Assembly: GCF_921293095.1 (NCBI RefSeq)
Contig: NC_060247.1
Span: 112,115,111 to 112,179,110 of the forward strand
Reading direction: 5' to 3'
Length of the DNA stretch: 64,000 nt
From: Ischnura elegans
Lineage: Eukaryota; Arthropoda; Insecta; Odonata; Coenagrionidae
The notes beneath the pieces were generated by a model that was not told where the DNA came from, made no database searches, and saw only the letters and a program-made list of their open reading frames with translations. The translations under genes and the position numbers were made by a program. Positions within the stretch are counted from its first letter, which is position 1. Each line of letters begins with the position of its first letter. Below are positions 1-11,573 of the stretch, piece after piece.

Positions 1-1349
1 AATATAATAATAGTTATAGCTTTCAATGAAAACCATATATTACCATAATAATACCATATACTTTGATCAGCCGTTCATTTCCTCAATTGGACAGTATATA
101 CAAATACATGCAACGAGTCGAAATTATTTTCCCCACTATTCGCTACCTTCTACAATTAAAACTTAAAATTTACAAACTTATAACACGGGCAGTCGACTTG
201 AATTACTTGCTTGAAAACAAAGGATTTCTCCGAACACCAATAAAGTTTCCGAACAAATATGATTCGCCACAAACGTTTAATGGAATATCCATGTACATCA
301 TTAATGCAATATATATCATGTGGAATTCAATACAAATTGTTTCCTCCATAGGCAAGTAAGTTATTCACACTATTAAGTTTCAGTATATCGGCACAGTTCA
401 GGGTCTATCAAAAATTTCAGTGAGCATATTAAAATCAGCTGATACGAAAACAATGATAACTGACACAACAGCACTTTTCACACGGTTCACTATTGTTAGA
501 TTCACTTTTTCACAGTTGTTCCATCCATCCTCAAATTCACCATCACATCCCTCTGCTTTTTCCAAATCTGCAGCTGAAATATCGATACTATTCCATCATA
601 TTACATGAAAGCACAGCGGTGACGTTGCCACCTACTTCATTTCCTAAACAGAGATTGAATACTGAAATCAGGGAGTCATATAATATAAAGCTAGTATTAG
701 AAACGAAAGCTTCTAGTTCATACAGTAAAGCTATATCGTCACGATCAAAGCAATAAAAGTTGGTACATATTTATTTTGACATGCAACGAACAGACAGACT
801 TCGAAGCCTAAGACAATTACGAAGAAAATCAAACATATTTAGCTTTCAATGATTATTTCGCATAACATATATCTCACGATAAAGGACCGATCGGATATAG
901 GTAAATGATTCTATATTTATGCCCGATAAATCATCATTATAACAGTAAAATTATGACCTAACCCACCTGTCTGAAGCCATTGTGATATTATCAAAACAAC
1001 AACAATCAGCTGATTTCCTAAACGAGATTTTCAAAGCGTATTATATAAATGAACGGTTTAATATAATTTTTAAATGCAAATGAAGCAATTATTTGTAATT
1101 GCAAGTCAATATTCCATAAAATACAGAAAAATATATAAAATATCTTCTCCCTCATTGGTTGCGCAAACTGTTCAGAAAGTTTTTCATACGGGAAGGGGCG
1201 GAGCTTCCAAATAGCTCGCGCAAGAAATAGCATGCTGCTATTCCGAACAAAATTATTACTACGCTTCATTCTGAATACGGGGTCGTTGCAATAATGACCC
1301 GCAGAATAGCATATGCTATTTTTTGCAACGCTTATCCAGAATAGCAGCC
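1..1349. mobile_element. TIR element, copy A (right part)
   Basis: This is the right-hand portion of a non-autonomous TIR element; its left part lies outside the window. It matches copy B (about 1785-3118) at very high identity and copy C (17011-19122) at lower identity. It ends in ATCCAGAATAGCAGCC at 1349, the exact inverted complement of the left end of copy C. The subterminal part is rich in TTGCAA and GAATAGCA motifs. No transposase is recognisable. Short ORFs here, including a 141-codon one on the minus strand, recur only because the repeat recurs. There is no gap before copy B. Confidence 0.8.
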
Positions 1350-3118
1350 TTCGAGGCCGAGCTATTCGGTATTGCAACCCTGAAAACGTGCGCATTGCGA
1401 TATCGAATTGTTTTTCTGAGGTTAAAGTAACATAATCAAGCATTGAAAAATGGAATAATAGCCAAAAATAAAATGTTATCTGCTTTATTTTAATTAAATA
1501 ATAGTAGCATAAGTGATGAATATTTCACTAGTTAAGTGAATTGGTTAGAAATTAACATTCGAGCTTAATATATGAAGCTCAAGCTTGCTTCATCGACAGT
1601 ACGAAAACAATAACAATTAATGCAAAGAATTACTACGATTAGCCCAAATTTTCCGTGTTTTATTCATATTTACAACTCATAATTTTATTTCATCACTTGA
1701 CTTGCTATTAAAAATATCCTCAATGTAGGCTATCAGGTCGATTCTTGAAAATTTTCAAGCTTGTGTGAACACAGTAACTCGCCAAATATAATAATAGTTA
1801 TAGCTTTCAATGAAAACCATATATTACCATAATAATACCATTTACTTTGATCAGCCGTTCATTTCCTCAATAGGACAGTATATACAAAAACATGCAACGA
1901 GTCGAAATTATTTTCCCCACTATTCGCTACCTTCTACAATTAAAACTTAAAATTTACAAACTTATAACACGGGCAGTCGACTTGAATTACTTGCTTGAAA
2001 ACAAAGGATTTCTCCGAACACCAATAAAGTTTCCGAACAAATATGATTCGCCACAAACGTTTAATGGAATATCCATGTACATCATTAATGCAATATATAT
2101 CATGTGGAATTCAATACAAATTGTTTCCTCTATAGGCAAGTAAGTTATTCACACAATTAAGTTTCAGTATATCGGCACAGTTCAGGGTCTATCAAAAATT
2201 TCAGTGAGCATATTAAAATCAGCTGATACGAAAACAATAATAAGTGACACAACAGCACTTTCCACACGATTCACTTTTTCACAGTTGTTCCATCCATCCT
2301 CAAATTCACCATCACATCCCTCTGCTTTTTCCAAATCTGCAGCTGAAATATCGATACTATTCCATCATATTACATGAAAGCACAGCGGTGACGTTGCCAC
2401 CTACTTCATTTCCTAAACAGAGATTGAATACTGAAATCAGGGAGTCATATAATATAAAGCTAGTATTAGAAACGAAAGCTTCTAGTTCATACAGTAAAGC
2501 TATATCGTCACGATCAAAGCAATAAAAGTTGGTACATATTTATTTTGACATGCAACGAACAGACAGACTTCGAAGCCTAAGACAATTACGAAGAAAATCA
2601 AACATATTTAGCTTTCAATGATTATTTCGCATAACATATATCTCACGATAAAGGACCGATCGGATATAGGTAAATGATTCTATATTTATGCCCGATAAAT
2701 CATCATTATAACAGTAAAATTATGACCTAACCCACCTGTCTGAAGCCATTGTGATATTATCAAAACAACAACAATCAGCTGATTTCCTAAACGAGATTTT
2801 CAAAGCGTATTATATAAATGAACGGTTTAATATAATTTTTAAATGCAAATGAAGCAATTATTTGTAATTGCAAGTCAATATTCCATAAAATACAGAAAAA
2901 TATATAAAATATCTTCTCCCTCATTGGTTGCGCAAACTGTTCAGAAAGTTTTTCATACGGGAAGGGGCGGAGCTTCCAAATAGCTCGCGCAAGAAATAGC
3001 ATGCTGCTATTCCGAACAAAATTATTACTACGCTTCATTCTGAATACGGGGTCGTTGCAATAATGACCCGCAGAATAGCATATGCTATTTTTTGCAACGC
3101 TTATCCAGAATAGCAGCC
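1350..3118. mobile_element. TIR element, copy B (left end missing)
   Basis: This second tandem copy begins abruptly with TTCGAGGCCGAGC, which corresponds to about 17238 in complete copy C. It therefore lacks roughly the first 228 bp, including the left TIR. It ends at 3118 with the same ATCCAGAATAGCAGCC terminus, after which Copia coding sequence starts. Copy B lacks 15 bp present in copy A near 490-505, so the tandem period is 1769-1784 bp. The pair looks like a tandem duplication sharing one internal end, sitting inside the Copia pol gene. Confidence 0.75.
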
Positions 3119-5147
3119 ATAGAATGGCATAGAAAATTAGGGCATATAAGCTTCAAAAATTTGATGAAAATACCTCATTTGTGTGATGGAATTTCGAAAA
3201 CTCTTGTCAGTTCAGAAAATAATATTGTTTGTTCCGTATGTATGCAAGCAAAACAGGTAAGACAACCTTTTGTAAAACACAGGATAAGAGCTGATAGACC
3301 GTTACAATTGATACATTCAGATGTCTGTGGACCTATAGATCCTCCAACACATGATGGAAAAAGGTATTTTGTAGCATTTGTAGACGATTATACACATTTC
3401 TGTGTGGTGTATCTTATAACTCATAAGAGTGAAGTATCAATGTATTTGAAACTGTATGTAAATGAAGTAGAAACCCATTTTAACCACAAAATTTCCAAAA
3501 TTAGGTGTGATAACGGTGGGGAATACCAAAATCTTGCCTTGAAACAGTGGTGTAGAGTGAAGGGCATAGTGTTAGACTTTACAATTCCCTATTCTCCTCA
3601 ATTAAATGGAACTGCTGAGAGATTCAATCGTACTTTGATGGAAAAAGCGAGAGCATTAATATTTGACTCCAAACTGGGAAAGGAAATGTGGGGAGAAGCT
3701 GTGTATACCTCAGCCTATTTATTGAATAGAAGTCCTACGACAGCAGTTCAAACCTATCCTGCGGAAAAATGGTTTAACAAAAGACCCGACTTGTCTAACC
3801 TCCAGATTTTTGGCTGTGTCGGCTATGCCAAGACTCTTGGACATCTAAAAAAGTTAGACAGTAGAAGTAAAAGGTATACTTTCGTGGGTTATGCAACAAA
3901 TGGTTATCGCCTTTGGGATCCAAATGAAAGAACAATTGTTGTATTAAGAGATGTGGTTTTTACTGATCAGTCAATGGAACTTGATCTCCAAACGTACCAC
4001 AGGAGGGCACATCAAGAAATTGCAGTAGAAGAAGATACCGAAAATACTCCTTTTAAAGAGCTACATGGAGAAGATGAAGAAAGAAGTGACATATACTGTT
4101 TAAGGCCTAGGAGTGCAATAAGAAGACCAAAAAGATTTGAAAACTTTGTCTCTGACTATGACCAGGAAGGAATGCTGACCTACAGTGAATCCATAAAAGG
4201 GAAAGACCAAGATCGATGGCAGAAAGCAATAAATGAAGAAAAGGAATCATTAAAAAGAAATAGAACGTGGGAATTAGTTGACCCCAGAGAAGCAGAAGGA
4301 AAAGGTATCCTTACTAGTAGATGGATTCTCAAAATTAAAGACAATGGAAGATACAAGGCGAGACTTGTCGTTAGGGGCTGTGAGCAGATATCCAACAGCA
4401 TAGACTTTGAAGAAATATTACTCCTGTAGTAGAAACAAGCTCCCTGAGAATTCTTTTTGCTATTGCTGCCAGGAATAATTTGTCTATTAAAACATTTGAC
4501 ATTAAAACAGCCTTTTTGTATGGAGAACTGGAAGAAGAAATTTTCATGAGAACACCTGAAGGTTTCCAAGATGCTGGAAAAATCTGCAAATTAAAAAAGG
4601 CGCTTTATGGACTTAAGCAAGCTCCAGCAGGATGGAACAGCACACTGACAACCTTTCTCAAAGAAGAAGGGCTGATTCAACTCAAGACAGATCAGTGTAT
4701 TTTTAAAACCTCTGACAATAGCCTATATTTAGCTATCCATGTGGATGAATGAATTCTTCTGGGCAAAAACTCAGTGAAGATGAATGAGTTGTTGTTGAAG
4801 ATGAAAGAAAAGCTTGACATGACAATTTCTGAAAATCCTAAAACATACTTAGGCATGGAAATCAGAAGAACAAATGATGGTCTGTACATAACTCAGGAAA
4901 ACTATGCTAATCAGGTGCTGAGGCGTTTCAACATGATAAACTGCAAACCAATGACCACGCCTATATTGCCTGCTGTTGACGAAAACTAAGATGAAATGGA
5001 ATCACCCTTTCCATACAGAGAAGCCATTGGAAGTCTGCTCTACCTGAGCTGCAAAACGAGACCGGATATGGCATATAGTGTTAATCTTGAGAGTAGATCA
5101 ATGGAAAGGCCTACCGAAGGAAATGTTCAAAATGTGAAACGGACGCT
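3119..5147 (+). pseudogene. Copia retrotransposon pol, first part
   Basis: This is Ty1/Copia polyprotein sequence. The first codons give the GAG-pre-integrase zinc motif WHRKLGH ... CSVCMQAK (HHCC). The DDE integrase core follows with LIHSDVCGP, IRCDNGGEY and NGTAERFNRTL, and then the reverse transcriptase from RWQKAINEEKESL through SRWILKIKDNGRYKARLVV. A frameshift occurs near 4420-4430. RT continues at 4480-4750 with FDIKTAFLYG and KALYGLKQAPAGW, but the catalytic YVDD region reads HVDE followed by a stop. Further stops follow. The 5' LTR, gag and protease lie left of the window, and copies A and B interrupt the gene. The pol gene resumes at 8429 after the TA-flanked insertion. Confidence 0.92.
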
Positions 5148-5149
5148 TA

Positions 5150-5700
5150 ACAAGGAGACTTTGCCTAACTGATGTCAAGAAAGAAGATGAAACCTTTTTT
5201 ATTTGAAAGTAGACACTTAGATAGGAATACAGTTGAAGGGTTTTGTCCAAATACGCCCGGGTTTGAGAGAAAAAAGCATTTAAAAATTGAAAAATGTGGT
5301 CACGTTGAATTTAATTTTAAAAATTTCGACTATTGTTTAAAAGCGATTTGGCCGAGTGGTAGCGTGCCGCGCTTCTGATGTGAAGGTTCAAGGTTCGAGA
5401 CTCGGTGAGAGTAAATTTTTTCCAGCCTGCCACCTCCTCCATTTTTTGTAATCCGTTCCATCCTCTTCTAATTTGTTCATTTAGGACGTTTTACATTTTT
5501 TTACTTGACTGTTGTTTGAGAATAAGCCCTAAACTGACATTTTTGTAGCTATAGCTAACCCTTACTTCGAATTATTCTTTCCGTGCCAAGATTCATGAAA
5601 GCAGGAGTGGTAAAACTGTGGTGCTGGCTTCAAAGTGAAGGGAACTCATTTCCAAAGCAAAAGATTTTTAGCATATTGTCTCCGGAGAGTCTCCCAGGTT
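5150..5700 (+). repeat. Left long terminal inverted repeat
   Basis: This arm pairs almost perfectly with 7878-8426. The identity ends sharply after CTCCCAGGTT at 5700. The ORF-like stretch at 5172-5378 is present in both arms and is a by-product of the repeat, not a gene. Confidence 0.9.
5343..5410 (+). repeat. tRNA-like (SINE-head-like) segment in left TIR
   Basis: The segment has an A-box-like TGGCCGAGTGGT and a B-box-like GGTTCGAGACTC about 40 nt apart, the layout of an RNA polymerase III internal promoter in tRNA genes and tRNA-derived SINEs. No acceptor stem pairing is visible, so it is not a functional tRNA gene. The mirror copy is in the right arm. Confidence 0.55.
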
Positions 5701-5990
5701 ACATACGGGAGAAAGATATAAAATCAGGGGGAACGAAACTCGACAAGCTTGAAATGATCGACCGATGGGTATACGATCAATTTGTCGAAGCCAGGAACAG
5801 CAATGAGCCGCTGATGACTCGGACTTTACAATAATATCCTATTTATGCGTGATTTCAGCACATATCTCCAGGATTTGAATTCCCTTCTGGTGCTTAATGG
5901 GTTCCATCTTTTAAGAAGAGACACCGAATCGTGCAACGAAAATTAACAAAATATGTATCAGCGGGCGAGCAAGCGTGTGCTGAAGAAATA
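5583..5990 (+). pseudogene. Tc1/mariner-like transposase, N-terminal remnant
   Basis: The open stretch at 5583-5834 ends in RWVYDQFVEARNSNEP ... TRTLQ. After a stop, reading resumes with VPSFKKRHRIVQRKLTKYVS near 5900-5965. From memory of the family, this is the pattern of the N-terminal DNA-binding part of a group of Tc1-like transposases common in invertebrates. The first part overlaps the inner end of the left inverted repeat. Stops and a frame change show decay. The assignment rests on motif recognition only. Confidence 0.55.
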
Positions 5991-6389
5991 TTGCAATCGG
6001 CAATGACGTTTCAGAAGCAAACAAAAAGCCCAATCTCCAAATGCAATATATTTCGTAATTAATACAGATCAGACCGGGTGTCCGGAGAGGTGGATATAAA
6101 GAGAACGCGATCAAGAAAGAGAGAATATTGTTCAGGTTGCTCTTGGGTGCGTGATCAAAGTAATACACTCATATACAGCGCAGGAAAGCTGATTCCTAAA
6201 GTTTTTATTGTGCTTATCAGAACCTGGAGGTGATTTTGGTCCGCAAGTGAGCGAAGAAACTGGAGAGTGAATTTTTAAATGCTTCTGTTGTGTATTATAA
6301 ATCTGGAAAACTTACGACTGGGTTGTACTTCAAATTAAAAAAAAATATTCTCCGGCCATGAGTTAGAAACAATACATTTTTATTGCTTA

Positions 6390-6653
6390 TTGATTTGTGG
6401 GGGACAAAAAAATAGTGCCATTTATGATGAACTATTTATCGACGGGGAAGGAGAACCGATATACAGCGTAAAAACTATACCACCGAAGTGCACATCCGTA
6501 AGCCAACCGTGCTATGTATATTTTTACAAGAAAGTAAAGCAGTTTATTGCACGAAACCAGAACTGCACCTTCCTCCTTCAAGGGAAAAGAGAGATATTCT
6601 CACATGAGGATGGAATAAAAATCCATTCAATCGTGCATCATCAGTTGTCCTAA
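6390..6653 (+). pseudogene. Tc1/mariner-like transposase, C-terminal remnant
   Basis: This 87-codon frame reads GGQKNSAIYDELF, then KTIPPKCTSVSQPCYVYFYK and a tail with KIHSIVHHQLS. The IPPKCTSVSQP stretch corresponds to the conserved segment near the end of DDE domains of Tc1-like and pogo-like transposases, where a P-rich block precedes the last part of the catalytic fold. The middle of the transposase (about 6000-6390) is not readable in one frame. It has the same orientation as the N-terminal remnant inside the TA-flanked element. Confidence 0.55.
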
Positions 6654-7877
6654 CCAGCGTTCAATGATATGCTGAGGTATGCATGATATACCTCGAAGTT
6701 AGTAGAGAATTGAATTGTTTAAAAAGTTAAGGGGAATATGTTTCCTTGAAGATATAATGAAACACAATGGCGAATGCTCAAGTAGCAGTTTTATAGAAAG
6801 AGCATGGTGCTTTTCAATTAATTGCTTTTCTTGTTTTATTACAATTATCATCCAAATTACTGTAAAGAGGCGAAGTAATAAATAAATAATGAAAAATTGG
6901 AAGGCAGTGGCAATTGCAGATTATTCAATTTTATATATTTGTGCTTCATCTTATGGAGGTATTTCCTCCAATTCATGGTCCTTTACGCGACAGAGATTTC
7001 TCGTGGGCATAAGATCAAATGAAAGCAAGAGAAAACCGAATAATATCGTGCTACGGGAAAAAGCAAAATAAGTGTAGGAAAATGGGAGTCTGGCGAGGCC
7101 ATGAAAAAAGAAAAGGGAAGGGACGAGCCGACAAGCCAAACTAAAAACAGTGCTATCATATGGACATCGACCTCAACAGGTGCAGGCCATGAACCAATTT
7201 TAAGTTGGCCAAGTAGTATATTCCAGGTAATTAAAAGTTCACATGTAACGACAATTCGTACCCCAGCTTATACAGCTTGTTTAAAATCTCTAGGCACCTA
7301 AATACGCGGAAATAAGGGCTCTGGCAATGAAAGGAGAGTAAGTTTGTGGGAGGAAAGCATACCTCGCACATCGATCGGTTAGGGCAAGAGGAGTAGGGAA
7401 TAATGGTCGGCAGGGTGCCCAAAAATGGCTTTATGGAGACTTACTATTCCAACAAAAAATATAGATGGTACTTCAACCTCCTTTCCAGGTTACTATGTGT
7501 TGAAAACCTTCGTTCTAATCGTCTAGCCCTTGAACTATTCAGGTGTCGAGGACAAAATTTCTTTCTTCCTTTCCAAAATCCTATTATACACAAAAATTTT
7601 AGCCTTTTAACTTTGAACTCAATTTCTCCGGTAAATCGAATTCGCTTGAATAGGTTCTTGGCAACAAAATACATGCGGCAAAAGTTATTCAGAGAAATAA
7701 ATTAAGTTATAAGGGCAAAGACTTTTCCTGACGATTACCAAGGTAAAAAAATAGACTACAGGAGAGCAACAACAGTCAGAAGAGCAATAGCGACGTTTAG
7801 CACTTGGAATACTCCAAATTGATCATACAGGTAGACGAGTGAAAATTGTTGTATATTCTAAATACTACAACAGCAGG
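6654..7877. other. Interior of Tc1-like element without recognisable gene
   Basis: This is sequence between the transposase remnant and the right inverted repeat. Only short unrelated ORFs are present on both strands, and I recognise no domain. Confidence 0.5.
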
Positions 7878-8426
7878 AACCTGGGAGACTCTCCGGAGAC
7901 AATATGCTAAAAATCTTTTGCTTTGGAAATGAGTTCCCTTCACTTCGAAGCCAGCACCACAGTTTTACCACTCCTGCTTTCATGAATCTTGGCACGGAAA
8001 GAATAATTCGAAGTAAGGGTTAGCTAGCGACAAAAATGTCAGTTTAGGGCTTATTCTCAAACAACAGTCAAGTAAAAAAATGTAAAACGTCCTAAATGAA
8101 CAAATTAGAAGAGGATGGAACGGATTACAAAAAATGGAGGAGGTGGCAGGCTGGAAAAAATTTACTCTCACCGAGTCTCGAACCTTGAACCTTCACATCA
8201 GAAGCGCGGCACGCTACCACTCGGCCAAATCGCTTTTAAACAATAGTCGAAATTTTTAAAATTAAATTCAACGTGACCACATTTTTCAATTTTTAAATGC
8301 TTTTTTCTCTCAAACCCGGGCGTATTTGGACAAAACCCTTCAACTGTATTCCTATCTAAGTGTCTACTTTCAAATAAAAAAGGTTTCATCTTCTTTCTTG
8401 ACATCAGTTAGGCAAAGTCTCCTTGT
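7878..8426 (-). repeat. Right long terminal inverted repeat
   Basis: This is the inverted complement of 5150-5700, with a mirrored tRNA-like segment at about 8166-8233. The near-identity of the arms indicates a young element or homogenisation between arms. Confidence 0.9.
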
Positions 8427-8428
8427 TA

Positions 8429-8949
8429 GATATTTAAAAGGGACAATGAAATTGGGAATTTGTTACTTCTCTAAAGGTAACATGTGTATAGAAGCATTCT
8501 GTGATTCAGATTTTGCGGGTGACAATAAAGACGGGAAAAGTACGACAGGTTATGTGATAATGTTTGCTGGTGCTCCCATTTCTTGGTGCTCCCGTAAGCA
8601 AAAAATTGTTGCTTTATCTTCTACAGAAGCAGAATACATAGCTGCGGCAGATTGCTGTAAATAAATTGAATTTATGAAAACTATGATAGAGGAATTGATT
8701 GATGAAACTGTACCTGTTACTCTCAATGTAGACAACCAAAGTGCTCTTAAGATGATAAAATCAGGTCAAATGACGAGAAATAGTAAACACATACAAGTTC
8801 GCTATCATTCATTAAGTGATCAATACAAAAGCGGTTTATTCTCTCTGAAGTATTGCCCATCGAATGAACAGGTAGCGGACATTCTTACTAAACCCCTTTT
8901 GTCAATAAAATTCATGAAATTTAGAGGTGTAATACTTTCTAAAATTTAA
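8429..8949 (+). pseudogene. Copia pol, RNase H part
   Basis: This resumes the Copia frame after the TA-flanked insertion with RYLKGTMKLGICYF. It continues through the RNase H core (CDSDFAGDNKDGKSTTGY, LSSTEAEYIAAADCCK). One in-frame TAA at 8662-8664 is followed in the same frame by the end of the protein (NVDNQSALKM, NEQVADILTKPL), the usual Copia C-terminus. Only the single stop breaks this part. Confidence 0.92.
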
Positions 8950-9066
8950 TTTGAATGTATTTTGTTATTGTAAACATGCACCAATTGCTGTGATATTGCT
9001 GATGAAAATATTTTTTTGTTGTTTCTTGTATTGAGGGTACATAATATTTTTTTCATTAAGGGGAGA

Positions 9067-9303
9067 TGTTAAAGTGCGTCATGAAAAATTGATGTTAGCG
9101 ACAAGCGCTTTTCATTTTTTTTTTGTAATGAGCAGATGTAAGTGAACTGTCATGGCGGTGTGATGTTAAGTTAATAAAAACTTGTAAAACTGATACCATG
9201 GACCTCTTCAGTTTTTGGGTAGTCGTATACATTCCTGTTTTACTGTGTAGTTCAACCAAAGCATGGTCGATCTTTTTGTCAACAATTCCTATGAAGTGTT
9301 ACA
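9067..9303 (+). repeat. Copia 3' LTR with preceding polypurine tract
   Basis: AAGGGGAGA directly before 9067 is a polypurine tract for plus-strand priming. The LTR starts TGTTAAAG and probably ends TGTTACA at 9303 (about 237 bp). It contains AATAAA at 9172-9177. The 5' LTR is outside the window, so the exact 3' end cannot be checked against its partner. Confidence 0.65.
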
Positions 9304-9886
9304 TAAGAAAAGTGTGCATTTGGAAACGTAACTGATATTTTTCATCCTTCTGCTACATGGGATCTATTAACTTACGTTTACTTTGGATGTTTTTGCATTG
9401 TACCTTTTCATGCTGTTATGGAGCTCCTATGGTATCAAATTTTTGTGTCCTGTTTGTATAGTGTTTGAGAATTAACTTATCTAGTGATGCAATAAATATG
9501 ATATGTTAATATCGAAATTATGTCCATTATTCATTTTTCTAATAAATGCCGATCTAGTAATTATTATTTGAATGTAATGGAATAGCCCACCGTGGTGAAG
9601 CAGAAGTAAGAACGTAGTATCAAATAATTCCGCCAGGTGGCACCACGGACGCGATACTGCTCAGTTAGTTATCGCATTTGAAAGTAGGTGTCACTTGTGT
9701 CTGTGACGTCATGGGAAAGAAACTGTTGCCGTATTTTTGGTGACTTTATATGAGACTTTTGCCCCTTCGTTGCTCCCTCGTTGCCGTCATGTTTATACCA
9801 TCATATTCAACCGTTTCTTTACCGTTGATGGAAAGTTGCCGTAATTTACGGGGCAACAGCCTTTCTTTTGCTAGCTGGGTTCTATG
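9304..9886. other. Intergenic or intronic, no feature
   Basis: I see no coding frame, repeat structure or TE end here. Confidence 0.4.
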
Positions 9887-10648
9887 ACCCTTATAAAAAT
9901 AATCTCCACCATGGTAGGTAAAGGAAGGGTAGTAGCTTTCATGGTGGGTAGTTACCCTTGCACAACCCACGCCCTACCCACCATTAAGGGTAAGGGAAGG
10001 ATAGAAAAATCCTTCGTCTACCCTTCTTTGGAACTCCTTCGCTTACGATCCGTGTACCCTTCCTCTACCCACCATTAAGGGTAAGGGAAGGATAGAAAAA
10101 TACTTCGTCTACCCTTCCTTGGGACTTAGCATTTATAACTGAAGAAAACATGTCTTGAAAGTGTCTCCTCAGCTACTTTCACCTGCTAAAGAGTATTGGG
10201 TTCTGTACAAGAACGTAAGCAGTCTTTGAAAGCAAAGATAGACGGGCTGCACAACTAATCATTTAGACACTCGATCATTATCTTCCCATGTGTAGGTTCT
10301 GGGTTGAAGACCATGTGAAGGCTAATTTTTTTCTGTCTTTTAATTTTAGAAATCACTGTTACAGCTCATCCCCATTCGTTTAATTTAGTTGCTTGGCAAC
10401 TTTTTAAATTTTTATGTTAATTTATGAATTTTTAGTTTTTATATTAGCCCTACCCTTCCTATACCCTTCATTGAGGCTGGCCAAACCCTTCCCGTACACT
10501 CCAGGAAGGAGAGAGCGTACCCACCAATGTTCTAAAATACCCTTCGTGTACCCTTGCTGAAGGGTATAGGAAGGGTACACCTATCCTTCCTTTACCCTCA
10601 TTAGAGGGTAGACCTCCCCACAATGGAGGAGTTTATTTTTATCAGGGT
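9887..10648. mobile_element. Non-autonomous element rich in GGAAGGGTA motifs
   Basis: This is about 762 bp with imperfect inverted ends: ACCCTTATAAAAATAATCTC at the left, and ACCCTGATAAAAATAAACTC as the complement of the right end. The interior carries many copies of ACCCTTCC or its complement. A 60 bp block (CTACCCACCATTAAGGG...) is repeated at 9974 and 10064. No transposase is present. No clear target-site duplication was found, so the superfamily is open. Confidence 0.6.
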
Positions 10649-11040
10649 ACCCTTTATCTTTTATCATGCATGCAAAATTGTGGGAGAAACCTATTATGTA
10701 ATCATTCACTATTGGCTAGGCTGTGCAAGTTGTTGATTAATGGTATTTCATGTGATTTGACTTGGTAATTTCAATGGATTGGGTAGGGGAATTGTATTCA
10801 GCCAAACAAGGGAGTTTCAGTCTCGCTAGCCAATAGGGTTTCAGTGTAGCTAGCCAAGGGAGTTTCATTGGAGTAGCTGGAGTATTTAAGTGCACTGCTA
10901 CTGCACTGCCATCCCTCTTCCAAACTCCACTGGTTTTGTTTCAATTTCAATGCAGTTTCAGCATAGAAGCAAGACAGTGAGTTTCAAGGTTGTTTCAGCC
11001 CAGTTTCAGTTAAGTTTCAAGGGATAAATTTTTACCTGAG
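10649..11040. other. GTTTCA-rich non-coding stretch
   Basis: AGTTTCA or GTTTCA recurs about ten times between 10800 and 11035, together with two GCTAGCCAA segments and TATTTAAG near 10886. It could be the control region or the edge of a transposon, but nothing identifies it. Confidence 0.3.
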
Positions 11041-11568
11041 CTAAACAACCATAGGGCATGTTACAAATAAATCAATCCCACGATCGATTTCCCACGATCT
11101 ATAAAACATGGCCACACATTGAGAAGAAATGTCCCGAGGTTTTATAACAAGCAGCTTCCCTTCCATTTCAATTCTTCTGATTGGATTATGCTTTCCGTAG
11201 TCATCATTAAACTGAGGCTTTTCACTCAAAATCAACTCCCATACAAATATTAATACCAACTGTTCAGCATTTCCTTCCAATGAAGTACAATTTTTTCAAT
11301 CCTGCATCGGATTCATTTATGCATGCAAATAAAGCAATCATCATGCTTGTCAGATCGACTGTATGAACTTGTACAATAGCGTACACCCTTGTAAAGCATT
11401 TTAGCATGACACAAAACTTGCCTGGAAGAGGGATTAACAGTAAAACTTTGCAGTCTGTCGTACTCTTCCTGGTTTAAAGTTGTCATTATGCCAGACCCTA
11501 CAAGGACAGTCTCTAGCAATCCTGTGGAAAGACTTGAGAGCTCGACCACTCAACTTTTCACAAAAAAG
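11041..11568 (-). pseudogene. Unclassified transposon protein, C-terminal remnant
   Basis: The minus-strand frames at 11549-11313 and 11280-11041 read in order SSRQVLCHAKMLYKGVRYCT, then KHDDCFICM, then NPIRRIEMEGKLLVIKPRDI and ISSQCVAMFYRSWEIDRG. The layout (short basic motif, KHDD, then IKPxDI) resembles the C-terminal region of large proteins linked to eukaryotic DNA transposons that carry a DUF4218-like segment upstream. The matching upstream piece is at 14597-14339. The two were probably one gene, now separated by a Gypsy remnant and a MITE. The family name is uncertain. Confidence 0.4.
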
Positions 11569-11573
11569 GATAG

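Larger units (their letters stand above)
5150..8426. mobile_element. Tc1/mariner-like element with 550 bp inverted repeats
   Basis: This is a 3.28 kb insertion in Copia RT/RNase H. Its ends are ACAAGGAGACTTTGCCTAAC and the exact complement. It is flanked by TA on both sides (5148-5149 and 8427-8428). Removing the insert and one TA restores the Copia frame across the site (codons for TLRYLK). TA duplication and the recognisable transposase pieces support the IS630/Tc1/mariner group. The inverted repeats are unusually long (about 550 bp) and each holds a tRNA-like segment. The transposase is broken, so this copy is not autonomous. Confidence 0.85.

Noticed and set aside
1018..1443. 141-codon minus-strand ORF
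   Set aside because: It lies across the junction of TIR element copies A and B and recurs in part with the repeat. It has no domain and its composition follows the AT-rich repeat.
5343..5410. Functional tRNA gene
   Set aside because: A- and B-box-like motifs are present but no acceptor stem pairing or clear anticodon arm is visible, so it is kept only as a tRNA-like segment.
5172..8404. Identical 68-codon ORFs at 5172-5378 (+) and 8198-8404 (-)
   Set aside because: They are the same stretch of the two inverted arms; repetition is due to the TIR, not to selection on a protein.
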